Of a DNA stretch of 24,625 bases, positions 1 through 6,740 are shown piece by piece. The notes under the pieces were generated by a model that made no database searches, was not told the origin of the DNA, and was given only the letters and a program-made list of their open reading frames with translations. The stretch covers positions 1 to 24,625 of IMG/VR virus record IMGVR_UViG_3300046007_008025. The stretch is one strand, 5' to 3'. Numbering within the stretch: position 1 is the first letter of the stretch; every line of letters starts with the position of its first letter. Origin of the DNA: a virus. The translations under genes were made by a program, and so were the position numbers.

Positions 1-1
1 G

Positions 2-1213
2 GAATTAAACCAAACAGTATTAGAAACTTGGACTAATCTATCTTTAGATCCATTTTCACCAAATTTTGTATCTAAAATAATTGGAGACCAATACCAAACG
101 TATGTTACTGATGGAACTTCATATTATTTACAAACAACTGGTTCTTACCCAGGTGGTTCAAATTATATTAGAGTAAAATCTGTAGTAACCACACCTAATT
201 ATTTTGATAATACAGGTGTACCTAAAGCTCAATATACTGCTTCTATTCCTATTAATACAAGTGGTTCATTTAGAGGAGCAGTAGGATCATTAGCTGGTGG
301 AGCTCAATTTTATGACCAAATAACAACAGCAGCTAACGCTCAGGGTGTTCCAATTGGATCAAATAATGGACAAGGTTACCCAGATATGATTAACTTATTA
401 TCTAATCAAGATGATTATAAATTTAATATATTACTAACCCCAGGATTAATTAACTCACTACAAACTGGACTAATATCTAGTATAATAAACATAGCTCAAA
501 ATCGTGGTGACTTTATTCATGTGACTGATTTAGTAACTTATGGTAATACATTAAGTGGTGTAACTGGTCAAGCTTCTGGTAGAAATACATCATATGCTGC
601 TTCTTATTGGCCTTGGGTTCAAGTTCAAGACCCAGATAGTGGAAGAAATGTTTGGGTCCCAGCTTCAACAGTAATAGGTGGTGTTTATGCTTATAATGAT
701 AGTGTTGCTGAACCATGGTTTGCCCCAGCAGGTTTAAATAGAGGTAGTCTTCAAGTTATTAAAGCTGAAAGACGTTTATCTCAAACAGATAGAGACACAT
801 TATATGATGGTAAAGTAAACCCAATAGCTACCTTCCCAGGTCAAGGAGTAGTAGTGTATGGCCAAAAAACATTACAAACTCAAGCCTCAGCTTTAGATCG
901 TGTAAATGTTCGTCGTTTATTAATCGCTCTTAAGAACTATATTTCTCAAGTCGCTAATAACTTAGTATTTGAACAAAATACAGCTACAACAAGAAATAAT
1001 TTCTTAGCGCAGGTAAACCCATACTTAGAATCAGTTCAACAAAGACAAGGTTTATATGCTTTTAGAGTAATAATGGATGAAAGTAATAACACAGCAGTAG
1101 ATATTGATAGAAATCAATTAAATGGTGGAATTTATATTCAACCAACTAAAACAGCTGAATATATTTACTTAGATTTCAATATTACACCAACTGGAGCTAC
1201 CTTCCCAGCGTAA
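2..1213 (+). CDS. Contractile tail sheath protein (gp18-like), 5' end missing
   Basis: This encodes the C-terminal ~400 residues of the tail sheath subunit, which polymerises around the tail tube and contracts during infection. The reading frame is open from base 2, so the gene starts before the window; the ATG at 386 is internal. The C-terminal half has the family's typical features: a VNPIATFPGQGVVVYGQKTL stretch, then SALDRVNVRRLL, a FEQNTATTR segment, and near the end MDESNNTAVDIDRNQL followed by IQPTKTAEYIYLDF. The gene is followed after 37 nt by the tail tube gene, the classic sheath-tube order. The N-terminal variable part cannot be judged. The family call is secure; the T4 gp18 label is by family resemblance. 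Confidence 0.95.
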   Translation, partial: ELNQTVLETWTNLSLDPFSPNFVSKIIGDQYQTYVTDGTSYYLQTTGSYPGGSNYIRVKSVVTTPNYFDNTGVPKAQYTASIPINTSGSFRGAVGSLAGGAQFYDQITTAANAQGVPIGSNNGQGYPDMINLLSNQDDYKFNILLTPGLINSLQTGLISSIINIAQNRGDFIHVTDLVTYGNTLSGVTGQASGRNTSYAASYWPWVQVQDPDSGRNVWVPASTVIGGVYAYNDSVAEPWFAPAGLNRGSLQVIKAERRLSQTDRDTLYDGKVNPIATFPGQGVVVYGQKTLQTQASALDRVNVRRLLIALKNYISQVANNLVFEQNTATTRNNFLAQVNPYLESVQQRQGLYAFRVIMDESNNTAVDIDRNQLNGGIYIQPTKTAEYIYLDFNITPTGATFPA

Positions 1214-1227
1214 TTTTTAAAAATTAG

Positions 1228-1240
1228 ATATTTATAATAA
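1228..1240 (+). promoter_or_regulatory. Putative late control motif before the tail tube gene
   Basis: An exact ATATTTATAATAA sits 10 nt before the tube ATG. The same 13-mer or a close variant precedes six other virion genes in this window. It is probably a phage late promoter element, although an mRNA-level role is not excluded. Confidence 0.5.
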
Positions 1241-1250
1241 ATAAAAAAAC

Positions 1251-1739
1251 ATGGCAATATTAGACGCAAACGAAATATTCTTCACAGCCTTTGAACCAAA
1301 GCAGGCTAATAGATTTATCCTGTATATGGATGGGGTACCTAGTTATATAGTTAAAGGAGTAAATGCTGTTACTGTATCACAAGGTGAAGTAACATTAAAC
1401 CATATTAATGTTTACAGAAAAGTTAAAGGTAAAACTACTTGGGGTGATATTCAAATGACATTATTTGATCCAATTACTCCATCTGGAGCTCAAGCTGTAA
1501 TGGAATGGGTACGTTTACATCATGAATCTGTAACAGGTAGAGATGGATACTCTGATTTTTATAAGAAAGATTTAGTATTAGATGTTTTAGGACCTGTAGG
1601 TGATGTAGTTAGTGAATGGATTATTAAAGGCGCATTTATTAAAGAAGCTAATTTTGGTGATTATAACTGGGATACAGCAGATACAGCTGTTAATATTACA
1701 ATGACTGTAGCTATGGATTATTGCGTGTTAAACTTCTAA
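1251..1739 (+). CDS. Tail tube protein (gp19-like)
   Basis: This 162-residue protein is the subunit of the inner tail tube through which DNA passes. It belongs to the T4 gp19 / phage tube family by length, by position just after the sheath gene, and by sequence: an N-terminal ANRFILYMDGVPSYIVKGVN strand pair, a central GDIQMTLFDPITPSGAQAV segment, and a WVRLHHESVTGRDGY segment before the C-terminal strands (GDYNWDTAD...ITMTVAMDYC). The start is the only sensible ATG, 37 nt after the sheath stop. No Shine-Dalgarno is visible; the leader is A-rich. A strong intrinsic terminator follows, so sheath and tube probably form the end of a highly expressed unit. Confidence 0.95.
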   Translation: MAILDANEIFFTAFEPKQANRFILYMDGVPSYIVKGVNAVTVSQGEVTLNHINVYRKVKGKTTWGDIQMTLFDPITPSGAQAVMEWVRLHHESVTGRDGYSDFYKKDLVLDVLGPVGDVVSEWIIKGAFIKEANFGDYNWDTADTAVNITMTVAMDYCVLNF

Positions 1740-1756
1740 TATTACTACTTAACAAT

Positions 1757-1791
1757 AAAAAGAGCTCGCTTTTAGCGAGCTTTCTTTTTTT
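1757..1791 (+). terminator. Intrinsic terminator after the tail tube gene
   Basis: A perfect 7-bp stem, AGCTCGC (1763-1769) with GCGAGCT (1775-1781) around a 5-nt TTTTA loop, can be extended by A-T pairs below. It is followed by a T-run (1785-1791). It separates the sheath/tube unit from the next gene. Confidence 0.88.
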
Positions 1792-1792
1792 A

Positions 1793-1805
1793 ATATTTAT
1801 AATAA
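1793..1805 (+). promoter_or_regulatory. Putative late control motif before the repeat protein gene
   Basis: An exact ATATTTATAATAA begins 2 nt after the U-tract of the terminator and ends 6 nt before the ATG at 1812. Terminator and motif together look like an insulating cassette that restarts transcription. Confidence 0.55.
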
Positions 1806-1811
1806 AATAAT

Positions 1812-2849
1812 ATGGGTTTAAAACAATTATTATTACAAGGTCAAACTACTTTAAGCGTTGGAAGTTTTCCTGGAGATACTCCAATTAATGACCCACAATC
1901 TGGATTTGTTCAAGATAACTTACCAAATGATACTTATGTAGATGAAACATTTGGTCAACCAAATAATGGAAGTGCTTTAATAAATACTTTAGATAATACT
2001 GGATTAGATAATACTGTAACATCATATGACACTAGCACCCCTCCCCCACCAGTAAATACAGATTATCCTCAATTATCTAGAGGAGAATTTGGAGGAGTTT
2101 CTAATAATTATAACCAAGTTTATGGTCCTAATAATACTTATTTAAGTAGTGTTTCTATTGAAGATACTAATAGTCCTCAACTGAATACTTTAGATAAAAC
2201 TAGTTTAGACAATACTAATCAATCTTCTATTTCTAATATTCCTATTCCAAATAATATTAGCTCCCCTACAGACTATCCACCTATAGTTTCTGGTGAATTT
2301 GGGAACGCTCCATCTCAATATGAGTCGCAATACAATGCGAGTAACACATATTTAAGTACTGTTGGTACAATTAGTGTACCTGCTAATAACAATCAAGTAT
2401 ACTCATTAGATAACACCGGATTAGACAACTTAAATTCTAATTTTGATCCAACTACTTTTAAACCAAATAATATTAGTTCTCCTACTAATTATGGTAATAT
2501 TTCGCCATCACCAAATATAAAACTAGGAGAATACGGAGGAGCTCCATCACAATATTCTGATGAATATTCACCAGCTAATACTTATTTAAATCAAATTGAC
2601 TCCCCAGAGTTTAATGGTATTCAAATATCAGCTATTACAGGTTCTGGATTAGATACAGATTTAACTAATTCAGCTGAAACTGTTTTTACTGTTCCTTTAC
2701 CTGATACCATAACAACTTATCCAGCTGATAATGTAACCCACAATACTCTTTCCTCAGGAACAAATTCAGCTCCTAAACCATTCAATCAAATCTGGAATGA
2801 CAATAATGATTATTATGAATTTATGAAAGAAAATTGGGAAGGTCATTAA
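1812..2849 (+). CDS. Unrecognised Asn/Ser/Thr/Pro-rich repeat protein of the tail region
   Basis: I do not recognise this 345-residue protein. It is almost devoid of Cys and Trp, very rich in Asn, Ser, Thr, Pro and Tyr, and built of three imperfect tandem units of about 67-78 residues. Each unit has an LDNTGLDN-type element (residues 60, 127, 199), a GEFG/GEYG element (91, 161, 239), an SxY...Y spacer and an NTYLS/NTYLN element (108, 178, 256). A partial fourth copy may begin at GSGLD near 278. There is no signal peptide or membrane segment. Low-complexity repeats of this kind suggest an extended or surface-exposed virion component. It lies between the tail tube and the gp26-like gene, where T4 has no equivalent. 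Its own terminator-motif cassette upstream suggests independent expression. Confidence 0.75.
   Translation: MGLKQLLLQGQTTLSVGSFPGDTPINDPQSGFVQDNLPNDTYVDETFGQPNNGSALINTLDNTGLDNTVTSYDTSTPPPPVNTDYPQLSRGEFGGVSNNYNQVYGPNNTYLSSVSIEDTNSPQLNTLDKTSLDNTNQSSISNIPIPNNISSPTDYPPIVSGEFGNAPSQYESQYNASNTYLSTVGTISVPANNNQVYSLDNTGLDNLNSNFDPTTFKPNNISSPTNYGNISPSPNIKLGEYGGAPSQYSDEYSPANTYLNQIDSPEFNGIQISAITGSGLDTDLTNSAETVFTVPLPDTITTYPADNVTHNTLSSGTNSAPKPFNQIWNDNNDYYEFMKENWEGH
1989..2591 (+). repeat. Three imperfect ~70-residue tandem repeats within the CDS
   Basis: Protein-level repeats show the order LDNTGLDN ... GEFG ... SxYxxxY ... NTYLS. Spacing between units is 67-72 residues for the first element and 70-78 for the second. 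The DNA has diverged, so this is an old duplication and not a recent expansion. Confidence 0.85.
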
Positions 2850-2865
2850 AATTCTAATTTTGTAT

Positions 2866-2878
2866 ATATTTATATAAG
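2866..2878 (+). promoter_or_regulatory. Variant late control motif before the gp26-like gene
   Basis: ATATTTATATAAG keeps the TATTTATA core of the late motif and lies 26 nt before the ATG at 2905. A second A/T-rich stretch (TTATAATAAATAA) lies between it and the start. Confidence 0.4.
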
Positions 2879-2904
2879 ACATTAAGTTATAATAAATAAA
2901 AGCT

Positions 2905-3639
2905 ATGAGTGAAAATAAATTAAAAATGCCAACAGAAATTGTTGAGCTCCCATCTCAAGGGTTAATATACCCAGAGTCTTCACCTTTATCAAGTGGTAAA
3001 ATTGAAATGAAGTATATGACTGCTAAAGAAGAAGATATATTAACAAATCAAAATTATATTAGTAAAGGTATTGTATTAGATGAATTAGTTAAATCTCTTA
3101 TTGTATCTAATATAAATTATGATGATTTATGTATTGGTGATAAAAATGGCATTTTGATAGCCGCTCGTATTTTAGGTTATGGTAAAGAATATACATTCAT
3201 GTACGGTGGAGAAGAATATACAATTGATTTAACTACTATAGAAAACAAATCTATTGATGCTGATTTATTTAAAAAAGGTACAAATGAATTATCATTTACC
3301 TTACCAGCTACTAATATCTCTATAACTTTTAAATTATTAACTGGGCAAGACGAGAAAAAAATTAAAGCTGAGTTAGAAGGTTTAAAGAAAATTAACAAAA
3401 ATTCATCAGCTGAATTATCTACTCGTTTAAAATACATTATTACATCTATAAATGGTAATAGAGATCAAAAAGATATTAGAGAATTTGTAGACACACAATT
3501 ATTAGCTCGTGACTCCAGAGCGTTGAGGGAGTATATAAAGGAGGTGCAGCCAGACGTTGATCTGACCTTTTTTCCCGATAGGAGCGACGAGAAAGTCTCA
3601 ATTCCAGTTGGACTTAGCTTTTTTTGGCCTGACGCCTGA
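2905..3639 (+). CDS. gp26-like baseplate/tail assembly protein
   Basis: This 244-residue protein has the pattern of the T4 gp26 baseplate protein family: an ELPSQGLIYPESSPLSSGKI start (residues 14-33), then KYMTAKEEDILTNQNYISKG, a VLDELVKSLIV helix, and a β-rich middle domain. In T4 the family acts in baseplate hub assembly. Here it sits two genes upstream of the tape measure, the usual place of tail assembly chaperones in other phages. The last ~45 codons (from about 3508) are far more GC-rich than the rest and use codons such as gag, gtg, ctg and gac that are rare in the neighbours. The gene ends in TGA inside the next ORF, after a T7 run that could allow frameshifting. The family call is fairly firm; the chaperone role is inference. 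Confidence 0.8.
   Translation: MSENKLKMPTEIVELPSQGLIYPESSPLSSGKIEMKYMTAKEEDILTNQNYISKGIVLDELVKSLIVSNINYDDLCIGDKNGILIAARILGYGKEYTFMYGGEEYTIDLTTIENKSIDADLFKKGTNELSFTLPATNISITFKLLTGQDEKKIKAELEGLKKINKNSSAELSTRLKYIITSINGNRDQKDIREFVDTQLLARDSRALREYIKEVQPDVDLTFFPDRSDEKVSIPVGLSFFWPDA
3593..3625 (+). other. Candidate programmed frameshift site with upstream hairpin
   Basis: Seven T (3619-3625), read TTT TTT TGG in the gp26-like frame, sit in the overlap of two ORFs. A +1 shift (or -2) here would move the ribosome from the upstream ORF into the downstream one, which has no ATG. Just upstream, AAGTC (3593-3597) and GACTT (3611-3615) can pair, with CAA/TTG inside and a 6-nt TTCCAG loop. GGACT (3610-3614) can alternatively pair with AGTCC (3643-3647), enclosing the T-run. 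Folding and slippage are inferred by eye only. Confidence 0.4.
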
Positions 3640-3913
3640 TATAGTCCCACAAATAAGAGCTAATTTATTTACTCAAATACATGAAATAGTTTTCCATGGT
3701 CAAGGAGGATATAATTGGGAAACTGTTTATAATATGCCTACTTGGCTTCGTAAATTTACTTTTAATAAACTAAGAGAATATTATGAAAAACAAAACCAAC
3801 ATAATAATGAAGATTTAGCTACTCAATCTCAAAAAATAAAAGAAGGTAAAATAGATTTACCATCTCATTTTAAAGGTAAAATAGATAATAGTAAGAAAAT
3901 AGCCAAGTATTAA
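3608..3913 (+). CDS. Small gp51-like / tail-chaperone-like ORF without ATG start
   Basis: This 101-residue ORF lies directly before the tape measure and overlaps the gp26-like gene by 32 nt. The frame opens after a TGA at 3563-3565 and contains no ATG before about residue 43. A TTG at 3608 is the listed start; CTG at 3629 is another. Alternatively it is translated only as the C-terminal part of a frameshift product with the upstream gene (about 335 residues in all). The protein has a GGYNWETVYNMPTWLRKFTF core (about residues 33-52) followed by a charged helix and a Lys-rich tail. A short W..VY.MP..LR.F helix of this sort recurs in gp51-type and tail-chaperone proteins, but the resemblance is weak. 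The terminator hairpin overlaps its stop codon. Confidence 0.7.
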   Translation: MDLAFFGLTPDIVPQIRANLFTQIHEIVFHGQGGYNWETVYNMPTWLRKFTFNKLREYYEKQNQHNNEDLATQSQKIKEGKIDLPSHFKGKIDNSKKIAKY

Positions 3914-3927
3914 AACTTGGCTTTTTT
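3901..3927 (+). terminator. Intrinsic terminator overlapping the stop codon of the small ORF
   Basis: AGCCAAGT (3901-3908) pairs perfectly with ACTTGGCT (3915-3922) around a 6-nt loop, and six T follow (3922-3927). The TAA stop of the preceding ORF (3911-3913) lies in the loop, so a terminating ribosome would cover the hairpin. Confidence 0.85.
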
Positions 3928-3928
3928 C

Positions 3929-3941
3929 ATATTTATAACAT
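3929..3941 (+). promoter_or_regulatory. Putative late control motif before the tape measure gene
   Basis: ATATTTATAACAT matches 11 of 13 positions of the motif, starts 2 nt after the terminator T-run and ends 12 nt before the ATG at 3954. It is the second terminator-motif cassette in the window. Confidence 0.5.
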
Positions 3942-3953
3942 ATACATTATAAT

Positions 3954-6395
3954 ATGGCTTTAACTCCTGAAGAACAAAAGAAACTAAATAATCTCCTTAA
4001 AGAAGGTATTGAATTAGCTAAAAAATTAGGTTTAACCGCTGATGAGGCTAGTTTAAAAAATTTTACAGGTGATTTAGTTCAAGCTGAAAGAATAGTAAAA
4101 TCTTTAAGAGATGAATGGAAAGATTATATTAGTGATATTGCTGGGGCTAGAGAAGGATTTGTTCGTATTCTTGATGAAATTAAAGGTATAAACAGTGGGA
4201 TTAATAGATCTAAAGAAGCTTTTAAAGGATTAACTAGTTTAGCTGCTAAATTGCAAAGCCATGCTGATGGAACTAATAGATTATCTACTAAAGAATTAGA
4301 AAAGCTAAAACAACAAACAAAACAAAGAGAAGAAGATTTAAAATTAGCTGGTAAATTAGCTAAAGATAGAGTAAAAGAATTAGAAGGTAAAGCTACATTA
4401 TCTAAAAAAGAAAAAAAAGAATTAACTGAAGCTAGAATTGCTCATCAAAATATTTCCCAAGAAATAACTAAAAACGCAGGGCATTTAAAACAATTTAATG
4501 AGCAATTAGATCGCAATATTGATGTTCAAAAACAAATTGAAAAATCTTTAGGTGTTACTGGGGCCCTAATGAAAGGGATGTCTAAAATCCCATTCCTAGG
4601 AGACCTACCAGGTATGAGTGACATTTTAGGTAATGTAGAAGAAGATATTAGACAGATTGAAGAAAAAGAAGGAAGAATAGTTAGTAAAAGCGAAGCTATG
4701 AAAATGGCTTTTAAAAAGATGGGTCCGACTTTAAAAGAAGGATTAACAGATCCATTAGTTATAGGAGGTTTTTTATTTAATGAGATGAAAGCTGCTATAT
4801 TAGGAGCTGACAAAGCTACAGGTGAACTAGCTAAAAATACAGACTTAACTTATACTGAAGCACTTCAAGCTAGAGAAGAATTTACAAATATAGCTAATTT
4901 GTCAATGGATAGTGCTATTAACACTAAAGGATTACAAGAGAGTTATAGTGCTATAGCATCATCATTAGGAGCTCAAGCTGATATTAATCAAAAAGATTTA
5001 GAAACCTTTACTAAATTAAGAGAACAAGCTGGATTTACTAATGAAGAATTAGCTGGGATGTATAAAATGTCTTTAGTAACTGGTAAATCTATTGAACAAA
5101 CATCTGAAGAATTTTTAGGAGGTGCTGAAGCTTTAGCTAAACAAAAAGGTTTATCTATCAATGTTAAGCAATTAATGAAAGACTCAGCATCTGTATCAGC
5201 TGATATTAAATTATCATTAGGTGGAAGTGCTGAATCATTAGCTAAAGCTATGGTATCTGCTAAAGCATTAGGTGTTAATCTAGAAAAAGTAGATGATATA
5301 GCTAACTCATTATTACAATTTGAAGACAGCATATCATCTGAATTAGAAGCAGAATTACTAACTGGTAAAGATATCACTCTTGAAAGAGCAAGATTAGCCG
5401 CTTTAAATAATGATTTTGCTACTGTAGCTGAAGAGATAAATAACCAATTAGGAGGATCAGCTGAATTCTCAGCTATGAATCGTCTTCAACAAGAAGCTAT
5501 AGCTAAATCAGTTGGTATGACAAGAGAAGAGTTAGCTAAATCTTTAACAGAACAAGAGGCATTACAAAAAGTAGGTGTTAAAACAGCTGAAGCCGCTAAA
5601 GAAAAATATGATGCCTTAGTAGCTCAATATGGAGTTGAAAAAGCCCAACAAATGTTAGGTGATGAAGCTTTAGCTAGACAATTTAAACAACAGGATAATC
5701 AAGAAAAAGTTAATCAAGCTATTGAAAAAGCTAGAGATTTATTTATAGGACTAGCCCAACCTATATTAGAATTTGTAACTCCTATAGTTGATCTAGTTAC
5801 AACTATACTCCCAGCTGTTAATTTTTTATTATCTCCCTTGATTGAAGGATTTAAACTTATTGGGAATTTAGTTTCTGGGTTTGTTGATGGGTTAAAAAAA
5901 GGACAACCAATTATGGTAGCTATAGCTGCTGGGTTAACAGCTATATTAGCTCCTACTATAATGACAGCTATATTTAGTATTTTTAGTGCTTTTGCTAAAA
6001 TACCATTTGGAGTAGGGATTCCTTTAGCTATCACAGCTGTAGCTGGAATGATAAGTCTAGCTACTAAATCAGCTAATGATGTTAAAAAAATTAAAGATGG
6101 AGCTATTGATTCCAATGGTGGTTTAGTAGTATCTAAACCTGAGGGAGGAATTGTAGCTCAAGGTATTAAAGATGATAATGTTGTATTCACTACTAATGAT
6201 GTTAAATCTGGAGGAGGAACCTCAACTGGAGGAAACACATCAGGCATGATGTCTGAGTTAGTCGCTATTAAAAACTTACTTCAACAAATAGCTTCAACAC
6301 CAGGTAAAGTTGAAATTGATGGAACAGAAGCTGGTAGAGTATTAGCCCCATTAATTAACCAAACTAACCTTCAAACCCAGGTAAAAACCCAATAA
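3954..6395 (+). CDS. Tail tape measure protein
   Basis: This 813-residue protein fits the tape measure, which sets tail length and is thought to pass into the cell ahead of DNA. The first ~220 residues are strongly charged, heptad-like coiled coil with many Lys, Glu and Leu. The middle is Ala/Leu/Glu-rich helix. Residues about 595-705 hold a cluster of hydrophobic segments (for example VAIAAGLTAILAPTIMTAIF) able to cross membranes. A GNTSG-type glycine/serine linker and a short C-terminal helical tail follow. A DGAIDSNGGLVVSKPEGGI stretch near residue 715 is typical of tape measure C-termini. It follows the gp26-like and small ORF pair, the standard gene order. The start ATG is preceded by the late motif and no Shine-Dalgarno. 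At 813 residues it would predict a tail of roughly 120 nm by the usual 1.5 Å per residue rule (inference). Confidence 0.92.
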   Translation: MALTPEEQKKLNNLLKEGIELAKKLGLTADEASLKNFTGDLVQAERIVKSLRDEWKDYISDIAGAREGFVRILDEIKGINSGINRSKEAFKGLTSLAAKLQSHADGTNRLSTKELEKLKQQTKQREEDLKLAGKLAKDRVKELEGKATLSKKEKKELTEARIAHQNISQEITKNAGHLKQFNEQLDRNIDVQKQIEKSLGVTGALMKGMSKIPFLGDLPGMSDILGNVEEDIRQIEEKEGRIVSKSEAMKMAFKKMGPTLKEGLTDPLVIGGFLFNEMKAAILGADKATGELAKNTDLTYTEALQAREEFTNIANLSMDSAINTKGLQESYSAIASSLGAQADINQKDLETFTKLREQAGFTNEELAGMYKMSLVTGKSIEQTSEEFLGGAEALAKQKGLSINVKQLMKDSASVSADIKLSLGGSAESLAKAMVSAKALGVNLEKVDDIANSLLQFEDSISSELEAELLTGKDITLERARLAALNNDFATVAEEINNQLGGSAEFSAMNRLQQEAIAKSVGMTREELAKSLTEQEALQKVGVKTAEAAKEKYDALVAQYGVEKAQQMLGDEALARQFKQQDNQEKVNQAIEKARDLFIGLAQPILEFVTPIVDLVTTILPAVNFLLSPLIEGFKLIGNLVSGFVDGLKKGQPIMVAIAAGLTAILAPTIMTAIFSIFSAFAKIPFGVGIPLAITAVAGMISLATKSANDVKKIKDGAIDSNGGLVVSKPEGGIVAQGIKDDNVVFTTNDVKSGGGTSTGGNTSGMMSELVAIKNLLQQIASTPGKVEIDGTEAGRVLAPLINQTNLQTQVKTQ

Positions 6396-6401
6396 TGTTT
6401 A

Positions 6402-6414
6402 ATATTTATAATAA
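6402..6414 (+). promoter_or_regulatory. Putative late control motif after the tape measure gene
   Basis: An exact ATATTTATAATAA lies 20 nt before the ATG at 6435 in the 39-nt gap. No terminator is visible in this gap. Confidence 0.5.
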
Positions 6415-6434
6415 ACCTTTAAAAATATACAACT

Positions 6435-6719
6435 ATGGGACTATTAGACAAATTTTTAGATGATGGATCAAATTACACTACATATAATAATGCTGGACAA
6501 CCAAATACAGTATTAGCTACAAACCAATCCACTCTTCACTACTACTCAGTAGGTAGATTTGAATATATGCAAGATGTTAATAATAGTTATCAACAGTATG
6601 ATGACGGTGCTCTTAATCCATTACCTATGCCTTCCCAATTAGATATTAGTAATGGGTACACTCCATTCCAATACCAATATAGCTTACCAGAAGGAATTAA
6701 CTTAGATAATTTAGGATAA
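6435..6719 (+). CDS. Small unrecognised virion-region protein
   Basis: This is a 94-residue protein that I do not recognise. It is Asn/Gln/Tyr-rich and acidic, with no Cys, no membrane segment and no signal peptide. Its N-terminus (MGLLDKFLDDGSNYT) recalls other short phage structural proteins that begin with an amphipathic GLLDKFL-type helix. It lies between the tape measure and a large baseplate-like protein and has its own late motif upstream, so it is probably a minor tail component. The start is the first ATG of the frame. Confidence 0.7.
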   Translation: MGLLDKFLDDGSNYTTYNNAGQPNTVLATNQSTLHYYSVGRFEYMQDVNNSYQQYDDGALNPLPMPSQLDISNGYTPFQYQYSLPEGINLDNLG

Positions 6720-6720
6720 T

Positions 6721-6733
6721 AATTTATAAAAAT
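6721..6733 (+). promoter_or_regulatory. Weak late-motif-like sequence
   Basis: AATTTATAAAAAT in the 21-nt gap before the ATG at 6741 resembles the late motif but lacks the TATTTATA core. It may simply be an A/T-rich leader. Confidence 0.2.
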
Positions 6734-6740
6734 CACTTGA

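Noticed and set aside
513-716. Minus-strand open frames (513-716, 3177-3437, 3465-3650, 4526-4813, 4988-5377, 5714-6115, 11139-11402, 11880-12104, 13702-13899, 14052-14240, 16508-16732, 16952-17152, 17291-17506, 20684-20965)
   Set aside because: All lie opposite well-supported + strand genes, have no domain and no start signals, and reflect the coding bias of the other strand.
3593-3625. Hairpin plus T7 run as an intrinsic terminator
   Set aside because: The stem is weak and bulged, the T-run is followed by GG, and it lies inside coding sequence 290 nt before a much better terminator. A frameshift role fits better, although attenuation is not excluded.
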